Assembly: GCF_963082495.1 (NCBI RefSeq)
Contig: NZ_CAUJAN010000005.1
Location: 107,501 to 159,649 of the forward strand
Reading direction: 5' to 3'
Source: Methanobrevibacter sp. V74
GTDB taxonomy: Archaea; Methanobacteriota; Methanobacteria; Methanobacteriales; Methanobacteriaceae
DNA: 52,149 nucleotides
In this document: piece by piece, positions 1 to 7,568 of the stretch
Layout of the letters: every line of letters starts with the position of its first letter
Numbering within the stretch: the first letter of the stretch is position 1
Translations under genes and position numbers: made by a program
Notes under the pieces: model-generated
What the model was told of the DNA's origin: nothing
The model's database searches: none
The model's input: only the letters and a program-made list of their open reading frames with translations

Positions 1-1030
1 ATTTTTTCCTTATAACTGATATAATTCTTGTTAAACTTCTATGCATTTTAATCCTATACTCCTCAACGATTTCAAAACCAACCTCATCTATCATTGGTTT
101 TAAGTCAATGTAATGTGGAGATGCCATACATAAATAAGCGTCGTCTTTCATATTATCATAAATTGCATGGAAAAATTCTTTAAAAATTTCTTCACCATCG
201 ACATCGCCTGTGGAAGTAGAAATTCCATAAGGAGGGTCAGTAACTACACTATCTACCTTTTCATACATTTTAAGTTCACGAACATCTAAATGAAAGGTCC
301 TATAATCAGCAATCCCATAATAATCTAAATTAACAGCAGTCCCATTTTGCATTTTCCAGTAAACATCGGATCCTACCAGTTTACATCCGATTAATCCTGC
401 TTCAATTAATATCCCTCCAGTTCCACAGAATGGATCTAATAATAATTGACCTGGTTTAATTCTAGATAGATTAACCATACACCTAGCTAATTTCGGATTC
501 ATTGAACCTGGATAGAAAAATGGTCTTTTATGAGGTTTACTATTTTCAAAATGTTTTTTATTTAATTTCATTCTCTCAATAGCAATATATAAATCATCGC
601 CATGGGCAACTACTCTTATAAGTGTTTTAGGTTTGGATAATGATACTTTAATATTTTCACAATTATCTAAAATCAATGTTCCAAGTTCCCTTTCACAACC
701 TACAGTGTCTACTTCGGAACGAATTCTTTTAACACGCACTGCAAATGTTTCGTCAATATATTCAGACCAATCAATACTTTCAACGTCACTGCCTAAAGTA
801 GCTGCATGAGATTTAATAATCATTTCATGGATTTCATGAGTATAACCTAATCTTCTTGTTAAGATTTCATAGTAGCCATATAGCTTTTCGCAAGGAATAT
901 TTCTTAAGATTACTATTCCTTCAGTTACATCATCAACTTTAGCTTCAATATTTTCACATTCCATTACCGCTTTTAATTCAGCCAATGGCAATTCAGGATG
1001 TTCTTGTGATTGTATACATAATAATTCCAT
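1..1030 (-). CDS. trm-G10: tRNA (guanine(10)-N2)-methyltransferase, archaeal Trm-G10 type, 3' end cut by window edge
   Basis: The minus-strand frame opens at ATG 1028-1030 (MELLCIQSQEHPELPLAELK) and runs 343 codons to the window edge without a stop. The N-terminal part looks like a THUMP RNA-binding domain. The C-terminal half is a class I SAM-dependent methyltransferase, with a motif I of the form DPFCGTGGILIE starting near residue 199 and the N2-guanine catalytic motif DPPYG near residue 265. This arrangement is typical of archaeal Trm-G10 enzymes, which methylate the N2 of G10 in tRNA using SAM. Family members are about 330-350 residues, so only a few codons are probably missing. The flavoprotein gene ends 6 bases upstream on the same strand, suggesting cotranscription. 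Frame and motifs are seen directly; the substrate is inferred from the family. Confidence 0.85.
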   Translation of the reverse strand, partial: MELLCIQSQEHPELPLAELKAVMECENIEAKVDDVTEGIVILRNIPCEKLYGYYEILTRRLGYTHEIHEMIIKSHAATLGSDVESIDWSEYIDETFAVRVKRIRSEVDTVGCERELGTLILDNCENIKVSLSKPKTLIRVVAHGDDLYIAIERMKLNKKHFENSKPHKRPFFYPGSMNPKLARCMVNLSRIKPGQLLLDPFCGTGGILIEAGLIGCKLVGSDVYWKMQNGTAVNLDYYGIADYRTFHLDVRELKMYEKVDSVVTDPPYGISTSTGDVDGEEIFKEFFHAIYDNMKDDAYLCMASPHYIDLKPMIDEVGFEIVEEYRIKMHRSLTRIISVIRKK

Positions 1031-1036
1031 TAAAAT

Positions 1037-2233
1037 TCACCTAAATCCAAATATATTCACTACTTTTTTAAAAAGAAATTTTGGAATAATCTTAAATATT
1101 AAACCTCTTTTAATAAATTCCCGAACAAGCACAGACTGATTGTCCATATCCCCATATTCAGATATTATTCTTTCACAATCATTTTTTTTTAGTTTATCAA
1201 AAAAGTAGTCAATGTCCTTAACATCTAATAAATTAAGTGTCTTTTGCACTTTAAACTGATAGTTAAATTCTTTTGAGTATTTTTTTCTAAATTCATCTTC
1301 ATATCCTTTTAATATACTAAGGTCATCTTTTAAAATTGCATCGACAATATATTTGCTGGCTATTTTGCAGCTGTCAAATGCCATCAGTAATCCTCCGCCG
1401 GAGGTGGGTTTTATCTGAGATGCTGCATCACCTATTAAAAGTGATCTAGATTTAACTAATCGATTTTTATGATCATATATTGGAATAAAACCTTTATATT
1501 TTTCAATTATTTCAAATTCTTCAAAATTTTCATTTAAAAACTCATATAGAATTTCATCCTGCCTCTTGTGAGATTGACTGAAAAATAAACCTACACGATA
1601 GAGATTATTCTTTAGCGGAATAATCCATAAAAATCCCGGCAGAATATTTTCCAGCAAATAAGTATCTACATAATCATTTATCTTTTTATCTGATTTTCTG
1701 AAATTATTCATATTTTCATCGTCTATTCTAACAAGCATCTGTGATGCGGGATAGCTTTCTTGTTTATTTCCTATAATTTCAGATATTTTGGAGTCATATC
1801 CATCGCAACCAATGATGATTTTTGAAGTTATGCAATCTTTTTTTGAAAAATATACTATTCCATTTTCAATATCTCCATCAACCACTTTTCGAGTGACTAA
1901 TTTTGCACCATTTTCTATAGCTCTTTTTAATAAAAATTGGTCATAAGCAATCCTGTCAATTATATATGCAACATTTTCATCTTTTTTAACATTTAAAATA
2001 TGATTTTGAGAGTGAAGAAATGCTCCCTTAACTGTGTTTAATATTACTTCATCAGGTAATTCATTATACTCAAAAATATGCATGCTTAAGATTCCTGCAC
2101 ATTGTAGAGGATAACCAATTTGTTTTTTCTTATCTAAAATAGCTACATTTAATCCGTTTTTAGCTAGGCAATATGCTATTGTTGAACCTACAGACCCTGC
2201 TCCAACTACCACTACATCAAAATCGAAATTCAT
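1037..2233 (-). CDS. Geranylgeranyl reductase family FAD-dependent oxidoreductase
   Basis: This is a 398-residue protein with an N-terminal dinucleotide-binding fold (VVVVGAGSVGS, GxGxxG at residues 11-16), an acidic ribose-binding end of strand 2 (AILDKKK) and a downstream FAD-binding motif LLIGDAASQIKPTSGGG near residue 270. That combination and length fit the geranylgeranyl reductase family. In archaea these enzymes saturate the isoprenoid chains of membrane lipids or isoprenoid quinones, and methanogens often carry several paralogues of unassigned substrate. No transmembrane segment is evident. The gene follows the PH-domain protein gene on the same strand (9-base gap) and precedes trm-G10. 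The family call is firm; a specific role as digeranylgeranylglycerophospholipid reductase is only a possibility. Confidence 0.8.
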   Translation of the reverse strand: MNFDFDVVVVGAGSVGSTIAYCLAKNGLNVAILDKKKQIGYPLQCAGILSMHIFEYNELPDEVILNTVKGAFLHSQNHILNVKKDENVAYIIDRIAYDQFLLKRAIENGAKLVTRKVVDGDIENGIVYFSKKDCITSKIIIGCDGYDSKISEIIGNKQESYPASQMLVRIDDENMNNFRKSDKKINDYVDTYLLENILPGFLWIIPLKNNLYRVGLFFSQSHKRQDEILYEFLNENFEEFEIIEKYKGFIPIYDHKNRLVKSRSLLIGDAASQIKPTSGGGLLMAFDSCKIASKYIVDAILKDDLSILKGYEDEFRKKYSKEFNYQFKVQKTLNLLDVKDIDYFFDKLKKNDCERIISEYGDMDNQSVLVREFIKRGLIFKIIPKFLFKKVVNIFGFR

Positions 2234-2242
2234 TATAATACC

Positions 2243-3172
2243 TTATTTCTTAAATTTATCAAAATGTCTTCGGATGACTTTTTCGGAAGAGTCTGCATCT
2301 TCTGCATCATTTGTAGCAGGTTCTTCAACAACTTCGTCATAATGAATTTCGTTTTCATTGTTTTGGTAGTAATCTTGACTACTATAAGAATAATCATCTC
2401 TTATTTGATTATAATAATCATCTTGTTGAGAAGTGTTTAGAGGTTTGCCATATCCTGTATCATAAGGTTCATATTCATACCTATGCGGCAAAGGCTCATT
2501 GTTTTGAAAATCTTCTGGGTAATAGTCATATTCCCTTCTAGGAGAAACATTTCTCTCATGAGTTATCGGAGTAATCGGTTCGTATTCATCATAATAATAG
2601 TCTTCATAATGTTCCTGTTGAGGAAATCTTTGTGGTGGAGCTTGGAAATTTCTTGCCTCATTGATTTGGGAAAATATTATATCTTCAACTTCTGAAGGGT
2701 TTGAGATATTTTTTAACTCCAATAAGTTGTTATCATAAGCACTGAATACCTTTATTGATCCAATATTGAAAATTTTTGCAAAAATGCTTTGAGAAGTATT
2801 TAAGTCCTGAATGGTTCCATAAGGCATGTAATTTTTTTTAGTGGACAATACTCCAGATTTAATAATGATTTTGCTATCGGTTAAAATATATTCCTTTGAG
2901 TACCATCCAACTAATTGCCAAATAATATAAATAACATCAATAAGAATAAGAAGAAAAAATGCAATGGCTGCATATCTAGTTAAGGAAAGCTTAACATAGG
3001 ATATTAAATATACTTGCATTCCCCCTATAAACTCAATAACTGCCGGTGAAATGATTAAAATTAAAACTAGTATGATAATCCCATAAATAGCTTTTTTACA
3101 ACCTAAAATCATATTAGGTTTAGTTTTATAAAGGACCCTATCACCAGATTGTCCATCATTATTAAATAACAT
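2243..3172 (-). CDS. Membrane protein with bacterial-type PH domain (YdbT/DUF304-like) and acidic Tyr-rich tail
   Basis: A 309-residue protein. Two hydrophobic segments (about residues 28-50 and 66-88) are followed by a domain of the bPH2/DUF304 kind, recognisable from YILTDSKIIIKSGVLSTKKN and a following YGTIQDLNTSQS segment. After residue about 175 the protein becomes a low-complexity tail rich in Asp, Glu, Tyr, Pro and Gln, probably disordered and cytoplasmic, ending in a basic patch (RRHFDKFKK). The function of such proteins is unknown; the domain is thought to bind membranes or partners. No strong ribosome binding site precedes the ATG, so the transcript may be leaderless. It heads a probable three-gene unit with the reductase and trm-G10. 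Confidence 0.7.
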   Translation of the reverse strand: MLFNNDGQSGDRVLYKTKPNMILGCKKAIYGIIILVLILIISPAVIEFIGGMQVYLISYVKLSLTRYAAIAFFLLILIDVIYIIWQLVGWYSKEYILTDSKIIIKSGVLSTKKNYMPYGTIQDLNTSQSIFAKIFNIGSIKVFSAYDNNLLELKNISNPSEVEDIIFSQINEARNFQAPPQRFPQQEHYEDYYYDEYEPITPITHERNVSPRREYDYYPEDFQNNEPLPHRYEYEPYDTGYGKPLNTSQQDDYYNQIRDDYSYSSQDYYQNNENEIHYDEVVEEPATNDAEDADSSEKVIRRHFDKFKK

Positions 3173-3355
3173 AATTATAGATTATAATTTATTTTAAATA
3201 AATGTTTAGGGTCTGTCAAAATTTAATTGCAGAATAATGTTTATTGAGCAATTTAGCATGAAAAGATTTAATATTCCTTTAATGCTCAAAAAATTGGAAA
3301 AATATTATGCTGAAATTCAGAATACCTAATACCGCTAGTGAAAAAAAGATTTTAA

Positions 3356-3421
3356 AATAAGCCTCAGCTCGCCCATCATTCATCACATATCAGAGCTCAT
3401 AGGGTTCATCATAGGCCTATT
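3356..3421 (-). ncRNA. C/D box guide sRNA (2'-O-methylation guide)
   Basis: Read on the minus strand this 66-base stretch has every element of an archaeal C/D box sRNA in order. The C box AUGAUGA is at 3112-3106 of the thousand (positions 3406-3412), followed by a 12-nt guide, D' box CUGA (3390-3393), a 3-nt spacer, C' box GUGAUGA (3380-3386), a second 12-nt guide and the D box CUGA (3364-3367). The flanks AATAGGCC and GGCTTATT can form an 8-bp closing stem with one G-U pair. Both guides are exactly 12 nt, the spacing typical of archaea. By the D+5 rule, guide ACCCUAUGAGCU would direct methylation of the fifth base (C) in AGCUCAUAGGGU, and guide AUGAUGGGCGAG the fifth base (C) in CUCGCCCAUCAU. 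It starts 14 bases after the PAN stop codon and may be processed from that transcript. The rest of this intergenic region (3173-3355) shows nothing clear. Confidence 0.88.
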
Positions 3422-3435
3422 ATTTTTAATTAAAG

Positions 3436-4692
3436 TTATCCGAACATTACGCCAGCTTCTGTTTTGAACAATTCGTCTTCTTTAGTTTTACTCATGACCT
3501 TATCGATAGCATCCATAAAATCATCTATAGTAACTTTATCACGTTTTTCACGAATTGCAAACATACCTGCTTCAGTACATACTGCCTTTAAATCTGCACC
3601 AGATAATTCATCAGTTAACTCAGCAAGCAAGTCAATTTCTGCTTCATCATCTAACGACATGTTTTTAGTATGAATTTTAAGAATTTCACGTCTTCCATCA
3701 ATATTTGGAAGGGGAACTTCAATGAATCTGTCAAAACGGCCAGGACGTAATAATGCAGGGTCCAGGATATCCGGTCTGTTGGTTGCACCAATAATTCCGA
3801 TATCTCCTCTGGATTCAAATCCGTCAAGTTCTGCTAAAAGTTGCATTAGAGTTCTTTGAACTTCTCTGTCTCCACTAGTGGAACTTTTAAGTCTTTTAGC
3901 TGCAACAGCATCTAATTCATCTATGAATATGATTGCAGGAGCTTTTTCTTTTGCAAGTTCAAAGACTTCACGAACAAGTCTTGCCCCTTCTCCAATGTAT
4001 TTTTTGACAAATTCGGAAGCTACAATCTTAATAAAAGTAGCATTGGTTTCATTGGCTACTGCTTTTGCAAGCAAAGTCTTACCTGTTCCAGGAGGTCCAT
4101 ATAATAAAATTCCTTTAGGCGGTTCAATACCGATTTTTTCAAATAGTTCAGGTTCTGTTAAAGGAAGTTCAACAGTCTCTTTTACTTCAATAATCTGTTC
4201 CTCTAAACCACCGATTTTTTCATAAGTTATATCCGGTTTAGTTTCAATTTCCATTCCAGAAACATTTGCATCTTTTTCAGACGGTAAAACTTCAACAATA
4301 CCGAAAGTTTGTTGATTTAATGCTACTCTAGAACCCGGTACTAATAATTTTTCATCTAAGAATTTTGAGTAGTTAACAAGAAAACTAGGCCCAGTACTGC
4401 TTTTTACAGTCATTCTATTATCATCTAAAACTTCAGTTATAGTAGCCAGTACTAAAGGGGGAGATCTAAATCTATCTACTTCAGAACGTAATGATTTAGT
4501 TTCTCGTTCTAGTCTAATTTTTTCATTTTCAATTAGGACTTTATCCTTTTCTAATTTCCTAACTTTCCACATTAAGTTACTTTTAGCTTTGGATTTATCT
4601 TCTCTTAAAGAAACTATCTCCTCTTGTAGAGATTCTACTTTTTCGATTAATTGTTCTTTTGACGAATTTTCCAAATCATTAAAATCATCCAT
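3436..4692 (-). CDS. pan: Proteasome-activating nucleotidase (PAN), AAA ATPase
   Basis: This encodes the ATPase ring that unfolds proteins and feeds them into the archaeal 20S proteasome. Domains in order: an N-terminal coiled coil (about residues 8-78, heptad-like and charged), an OB-type domain (about 80-140), and one AAA module with Walker A GPPGTGKT near residue 200, Walker [10 protein letters not shown], a second-region-of-homology segment [20 protein letters not shown], and a C-terminal helical domain. Length is 418 residues from the chosen start at 4692, normal for PAN. An ATG 9 bases upstream overlaps the GGAG ribosome binding site, so the inner ATG is preferred. The C terminus ends in MFG, a variant of the HbYX gate-opening motif with Phe in place of Tyr. 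It is transcribed divergently from the aMBF1 gene. Confidence 0.96.
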   Translation of the reverse strand: MDDFNDLENSSKEQLIEKVESLQEEIVSLREDKSKAKSNLMWKVRKLEKDKVLIENEKIRLERETKSLRSEVDRFRSPPLVLATITEVLDDNRMTVKSSTGPSFLVNYSKFLDEKLLVPGSRVALNQQTFGIVEVLPSEKDANVSGMEIETKPDITYEKIGGLEEQIIEVKETVELPLTEPELFEKIGIEPPKGILLYGPPGTGKTLLAKAVANETNATFIKIVASEFVKKYIGEGARLVREVFELAKEKAPAIIFIDELDAVAAKRLKSSTSGDREVQRTLMQLLAELDGFESRGDIGIIGATNRPDILDPALLRPGRFDRFIEVPLPNIDGRREILKIHTKNMSLDDEAEIDLLAELTDELSGADLKAVCTEAGMFAIREKRDKVTIDDFMDAIDKVMSKTKEDELFKTEAGVMFG

Positions 4693-4701
4693 GTGAATCA
4701 T

Positions 4702-4853
4702 CTCCAGTTAGTTTAATTTTTATACAACATGTTACTTTAATAACAATTAGTAACTTTAAAGTATTTAAAGGTATTCATTTTTACTGATACTAACAATCAT
4801 TATATAAGACAATTAATATATAATTAATTAAAAAATATGAGGAACTGATTAAG
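4702..4853. promoter_or_regulatory. Divergent promoter region between PAN and aMBF1
   Basis: This 152-base AT-rich spacer separates two divergent core genes. On the plus side the TATA-like ATTATATAAG around 4799-4808 lies about 45 bases before the aMBF1 ATG, leaving a short leader with a GAGG sequence. On the minus side TTTAAATACTTTAAAG-like sequence around 4752-4770 is a candidate TATA/BRE for PAN. These are inspection-based candidates with no mapped start sites. Confidence 0.4.
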
Positions 4854-5345
4854 ATGGAATGTGAAATCTGTGGCAAACCTGTACCTGAAAACAATCCGAT
4901 AAAAGCAAAAATTGAAGGATCAGTTATGATTGTTTGTAAAGAGTGTGCGAAACTTGGTAAAATCCAAAAAACACCTCCTAAACCAAAATTTGCAAAACAA
5001 AATAAAGCAAAAAGACCTGCAAAAAATAGAAATAAATCATATGCTAAAAGTGAAGAATCCACTGAAGAGTTAATTGAAGACTTTAGTATTGAAATTAGAA
5101 AGGCCAGAGAATCAAAAAATTGGTCTCGTGAGGATTTAGGTAAAAAAATCAATGAAAGAGTTTCTGTTATTTCAAGAATTGAAACCGGCAAAATGACTCC
5201 TGATAATAAACTAACTAAAAAACTAGAAAAAACATTGGATATAAAATTACTTGAAAAAATAGACAATATCGATTTAAATCAATTTATTAACAGTTCATCT
5301 GGAGAAAGAAGTTTAGGAAATATTATGAAAATTAAAAGAAAATAG
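4854..5345 (+). CDS. Archaeal multiprotein bridging factor aMBF1 (zinc ribbon plus HTH)
   Basis: A 163-residue protein that opens with a zinc ribbon (CEICGKPV at residues 2-9 and CKEC near 31), followed by a flexible basic linker rich in Lys, Asn and Ala, and then a Cro/C1-type helix-turn-helix from about residue 75 (ARESKNWSREDLGKKINERV, VISRIETGKMTPDNKLTKKL). This is the layout of the archaeal MBF1 homologue, a conserved DNA- or ribosome-associated factor thought to link TBP to regulators or to act on translating ribosomes. The gene is monocistronic: divergent from PAN and convergent with the next gene, with their stop codons directly abutting at 5345/5346. Confidence 0.9.
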   Translation: MECEICGKPVPENNPIKAKIEGSVMIVCKECAKLGKIQKTPPKPKFAKQNKAKRPAKNRNKSYAKSEESTEELIEDFSIEIRKARESKNWSREDLGKKINERVSVISRIETGKMTPDNKLTKKLEKTLDIKLLEKIDNIDLNQFINSSSGERSLGNIMKIKRK

Positions 5346-5361
5346 CTATTTATAGCTATTT
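5340..5361. terminator. Palindromic hairpin spanning two convergent stop codons
   Basis: A perfect inverted repeat, AAATAGCTA then loop TTTA then TAGCTATTT, lies exactly at the junction of the two convergent genes. The TAG stop of aMBF1 (5343-5345) is in the left arm, and the TAG stop of the opposing gene (5346-5348 on the minus strand) is in the same arm. T-rich sequence follows in each direction, so it could end both transcripts. Confidence 0.5.
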
Positions 5362-5774
5362 AATTTATCATTTTTAATGTGCCTTTCTTTTTTATTTACT
5401 TTATAATCAATCATCCCATCATTAACGGCTTTGTGTGAATGATATCCCTGGAAATCTTGAGCATTATTCAAAACATATTCCAATTTAGAATAAGCACCAT
5501 ATTCATGACTTACAACTACGACATGAGCGGGAGGATGGATTTTTTTAACTTGTATAATGCTTAAAGTAGTATCTTCTTTTACAAAAAATGCAGCGGCAAC
5601 ATTAGAGGTTGTTTTAAGTTTTGAATTTAAAATTCCTTCTACTAATGAATCTGCAAAAGCAGCATCAACTACTTTAGGCTTTGATGTTAAATTCAAATTA
5701 CCATGACGTTCTATATCTGCAATTGCATTAAGTAATTTAGAATTATTTTCACCACGAATCAATATTAACGCCAT
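5346..5774 (-). CDS. Conserved methanogen protein of unknown function (DUF356-like)
   Basis: A 142-residue protein when started at ATG 5774 (MALILIRGENNSKLLNAIAD), which sits five bases after a GGTGAT ribosome binding site. A start nine bases further upstream would overlap that site. I believe it belongs to the methanogen-specific DUF356 family because of its opening and the segment QVKKIHPPAHVVVVSHEYGA, but this is from memory. It is cytosolic, with mixed alpha/beta character and a basic, Asn-rich C-terminal tail. It is last in a minus-strand string below the two membrane-anchored proteins and the Mur ligase, with its ribosome binding site overlapping the upstream stop codon, so it is probably cotranscribed with the pseudomurein genes. 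Confidence 0.6.
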   Translation of the reverse strand: MALILIRGENNSKLLNAIADIERHGNLNLTSKPKVVDAAFADSLVEGILNSKLKTTSNVAAAFFVKEDTTLSIIQVKKIHPPAHVVVVSHEYGAYSKLEYVLNNAQDFQGYHSHKAVNDGMIDYKVNKKERHIKNDKLNSYK

Positions 5775-5779
5775 AATAA

Positions 5780-7045
5780 TCACCTATTTTGGAAAGATTT
5801 CAACAACCTTGATCTGAATACCACTAACAATATTAAAATAATACCTACTGCAGTTTGAATGCTTCCAAGAATATTTAATATATTACCATCAATTGGCAGG
5901 TCCCAAACCGGAGCAGACCGGTCTCCTGGAAGTGCAGTATAGTAAACACCAACTGCTTTAGATCCTTGTTTTACATTAATATCTTTAGGTTCCACATGAT
6001 CAACGCCCATTAAAAGACCATTATTAATACCTCTATTAATAGATCCTGCAATAGCAGATGCATCATAACCATATTTTGCAACAGATGCTTCTACAATTTC
6101 AGTAGTAGTAGATGCTAATCCCGGCTTATCACTTCCATAAACTGACACACTAACTGAATTTTGACTTACGGTTAAGGCAGAACCTAGTGCTTCATATGCA
6201 TAAACAGTTCTTAATTCTCCACCACAAACCGGACACTTATCATAAGCTTCCGCTGCAGGAAAACCCATAGCCCATCCACAGTCATCACAAACCTTGGAGT
6301 ATTTTTCATCCATCGGATAACCTGATGTGTTCAAATCTTTAGGAGTGAACATGTCTGAAGTCGAAATTCCAGATACTAAGTTTACTCCACCACCACCATA
6401 TTTTTCACCAGAATCTTTAGCTACTTCCCCCATAGCTTCAGAGAGAATTGTAGTGGCAGGATATCCATCTCGAATCATCTTTCCAATATTCATTGCAGTT
6501 TCTTTTCTAACGCTATCTGCAGTACCGTATAATGGGTTTCCTGCAGTATTCCTTAAGTGAATAATAGCTCCTTTTTCACCAGGCTGTAGTGTAGCTACAC
6601 CACTAGTATAAGGAGTTACTTTAATTTCATTACTTGAATCATCTACTGTGATAACGTATGCATTAAATGATCCGCCAATAGCCGCCCCCATACTTGGACC
6701 GCCAACTAACAAACGAGCACCTTTGTATTGAGATGCTAATGAAGCTGCTGAAGCTGCAGATGCATTGTTTTCTAAACTTGCTACAGCATCCACAATAGAG
6801 TCCAACCTTGTATCAGAACTACCAGTACCTCCAGAAAGTACTGCAAAATGATTATTTTTAGACATTAAAAATGTTGACTGAAACATGTTGTCTGCAAAAG
6901 ACATACTTCCTGCAGCAGCACCATTTGGATCTTCACCTGAAGGGTCAGTGATAACAATAATGTTACAAGTAGCCGCGACACTACTCATAGTCATTAATGC
7001 AATAATTAAAAAAACAATCGATACATGAAATGCCTTATAATTCAT
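5780..7045 (-). CDS. Membrane-anchored protein with internal zinc ribbon, unknown function
   Basis: A 421-residue protein. Residues 1-25 form a signal peptide or N-terminal anchor (VSIVFLIIALMTMSSVAA), and a strongly hydrophobic stretch near 393-411 (IQTAVGIILILLVVFRS) ends in a basic tail, so most of the chain is probably outside the membrane with a C-terminal anchor. A Gly-rich segment (LLVGGPSMGAAIGGSF) resembles nothing I can name. Near residue 253-276 is a four-cysteine zinc ribbon (CDDCGW, CPVCGG), unusual for a predicted exported domain. Its ATG overlaps the stop of the preceding gene (ATGA), indicating translational coupling. Its position beneath the Mur ligase and MraY-like genes suggests an envelope role, which is inference only. 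Confidence 0.6.
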   Translation of the reverse strand: MNYKAFHVSIVFLIIALMTMSSVAATCNIIVITDPSGEDPNGAAAGSMSFADNMFQSTFLMSKNNHFAVLSGGTGSSDTRLDSIVDAVASLENNASAASAASLASQYKGARLLVGGPSMGAAIGGSFNAYVITVDDSSNEIKVTPYTSGVATLQPGEKGAIIHLRNTAGNPLYGTADSVRKETAMNIGKMIRDGYPATTILSEAMGEVAKDSGEKYGGGGVNLVSGISTSDMFTPKDLNTSGYPMDEKYSKVCDDCGWAMGFPAAEAYDKCPVCGGELRTVYAYEALGSALTVSQNSVSVSVYGSDKPGLASTTTEIVEASVAKYGYDASAIAGSINRGINNGLLMGVDHVEPKDINVKQGSKAVGVYYTALPGDRSAPVWDLPIDGNILNILGSIQTAVGIILILLVVFRSRLLKSFQNR

Positions 7046-7488
7046 CCACTCACCCCAGTTGTTTTATTTTCTAATTCAACAGAAGAAAAGTCTTCTATAA
7101 CTGTTACTGTAACAACACCCGTATTTTTATCTACTTGAACATCTGCAGCAGTAATTGGTTGTACAGATGTTCCGGGCACTGTTGACCGTGTTGCAAATTC
7201 CTGCGCCGTTTGTATCGCATCCTGCAGCGAAACTTCTCTTTTAGAAGTTTTTAAAATATCACCATAAATTACACTACCATCCCTAAAACCAGCTTGCATA
7301 ACATTATATCTAATCGTATCTACAGGTACAATATCATTACCTTTGATAATTACACCAGAAATAGGAATTCCGTCATTAATATCCTCAGATGATGCGAATG
7401 CAACATATGTGATTAAACGACCACAAAGAATCAAAATAAACGCCAATAATAAAATTATTAATGTGTCTCTCCTAATCTTTATAAACAT
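7042..7488 (-). CDS. Single-pass membrane protein with a possible POTRA-like domain
   Basis: Started at ATG 7488 (MFIKIRRDTLIILLLAFILI), eight bases after a GAGGAAA ribosome binding site, the product is 148 residues. A start 30 bases upstream is possible but has no such site. Residues 1-30 are a basic-flanked membrane anchor. The following segment ISGVIIKGNDIVPVDTIRYN, ending soon after in an ILK turn, resembles the opening of POTRA domains (hydrophobic-x-GN-x-hydrophobic, then a helix), as found in bacterial FtsQ and BamA. The rest alternates short strands and a helix. It is coupled by ATGA overlap to the 421-residue zinc-ribbon protein and lies directly downstream of the Mur ligase. No functional assignment is possible; the POTRA similarity is by eye. 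Confidence 0.55.
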   Translation of the reverse strand: MFIKIRRDTLIILLLAFILILCGRLITYVAFASSEDINDGIPISGVIIKGNDIVPVDTIRYNVMQAGFRDGSVIYGDILKTSKREVSLQDAIQTAQEFATRSTVPGTSVQPITAADVQVDKNTGVVTVTVIEDFSSVELENKTTGVSG

Positions 7489-7568
7489 GATTATTTCCTC
7501 TTGTATCAATATTCTCAATAAAAGAATAAATTATACATTTATTATATTAATTGATATGATATTTAAAT

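Noticed and set aside
3205-3220. GGGTCTGTCAAAA near 3210 resembling a transposon end
   Set aside because: It partly matches the complement of TTGACAGTCCCG near 40100, but no partner end or transposase sequence lies between 3173 and 3355.
3464-4225. Plus-strand open frames inside PAN
   Set aside because: They are antisense shadows of a conserved gene with no ribosome binding site or family resemblance.
4790-5266. Minus-strand 158-codon frame opposite aMBF1
   Set aside because: It is the complement of a well-recognised zinc ribbon/HTH protein; its hydrophobic composition is the usual antisense effect of Lys-rich coding.
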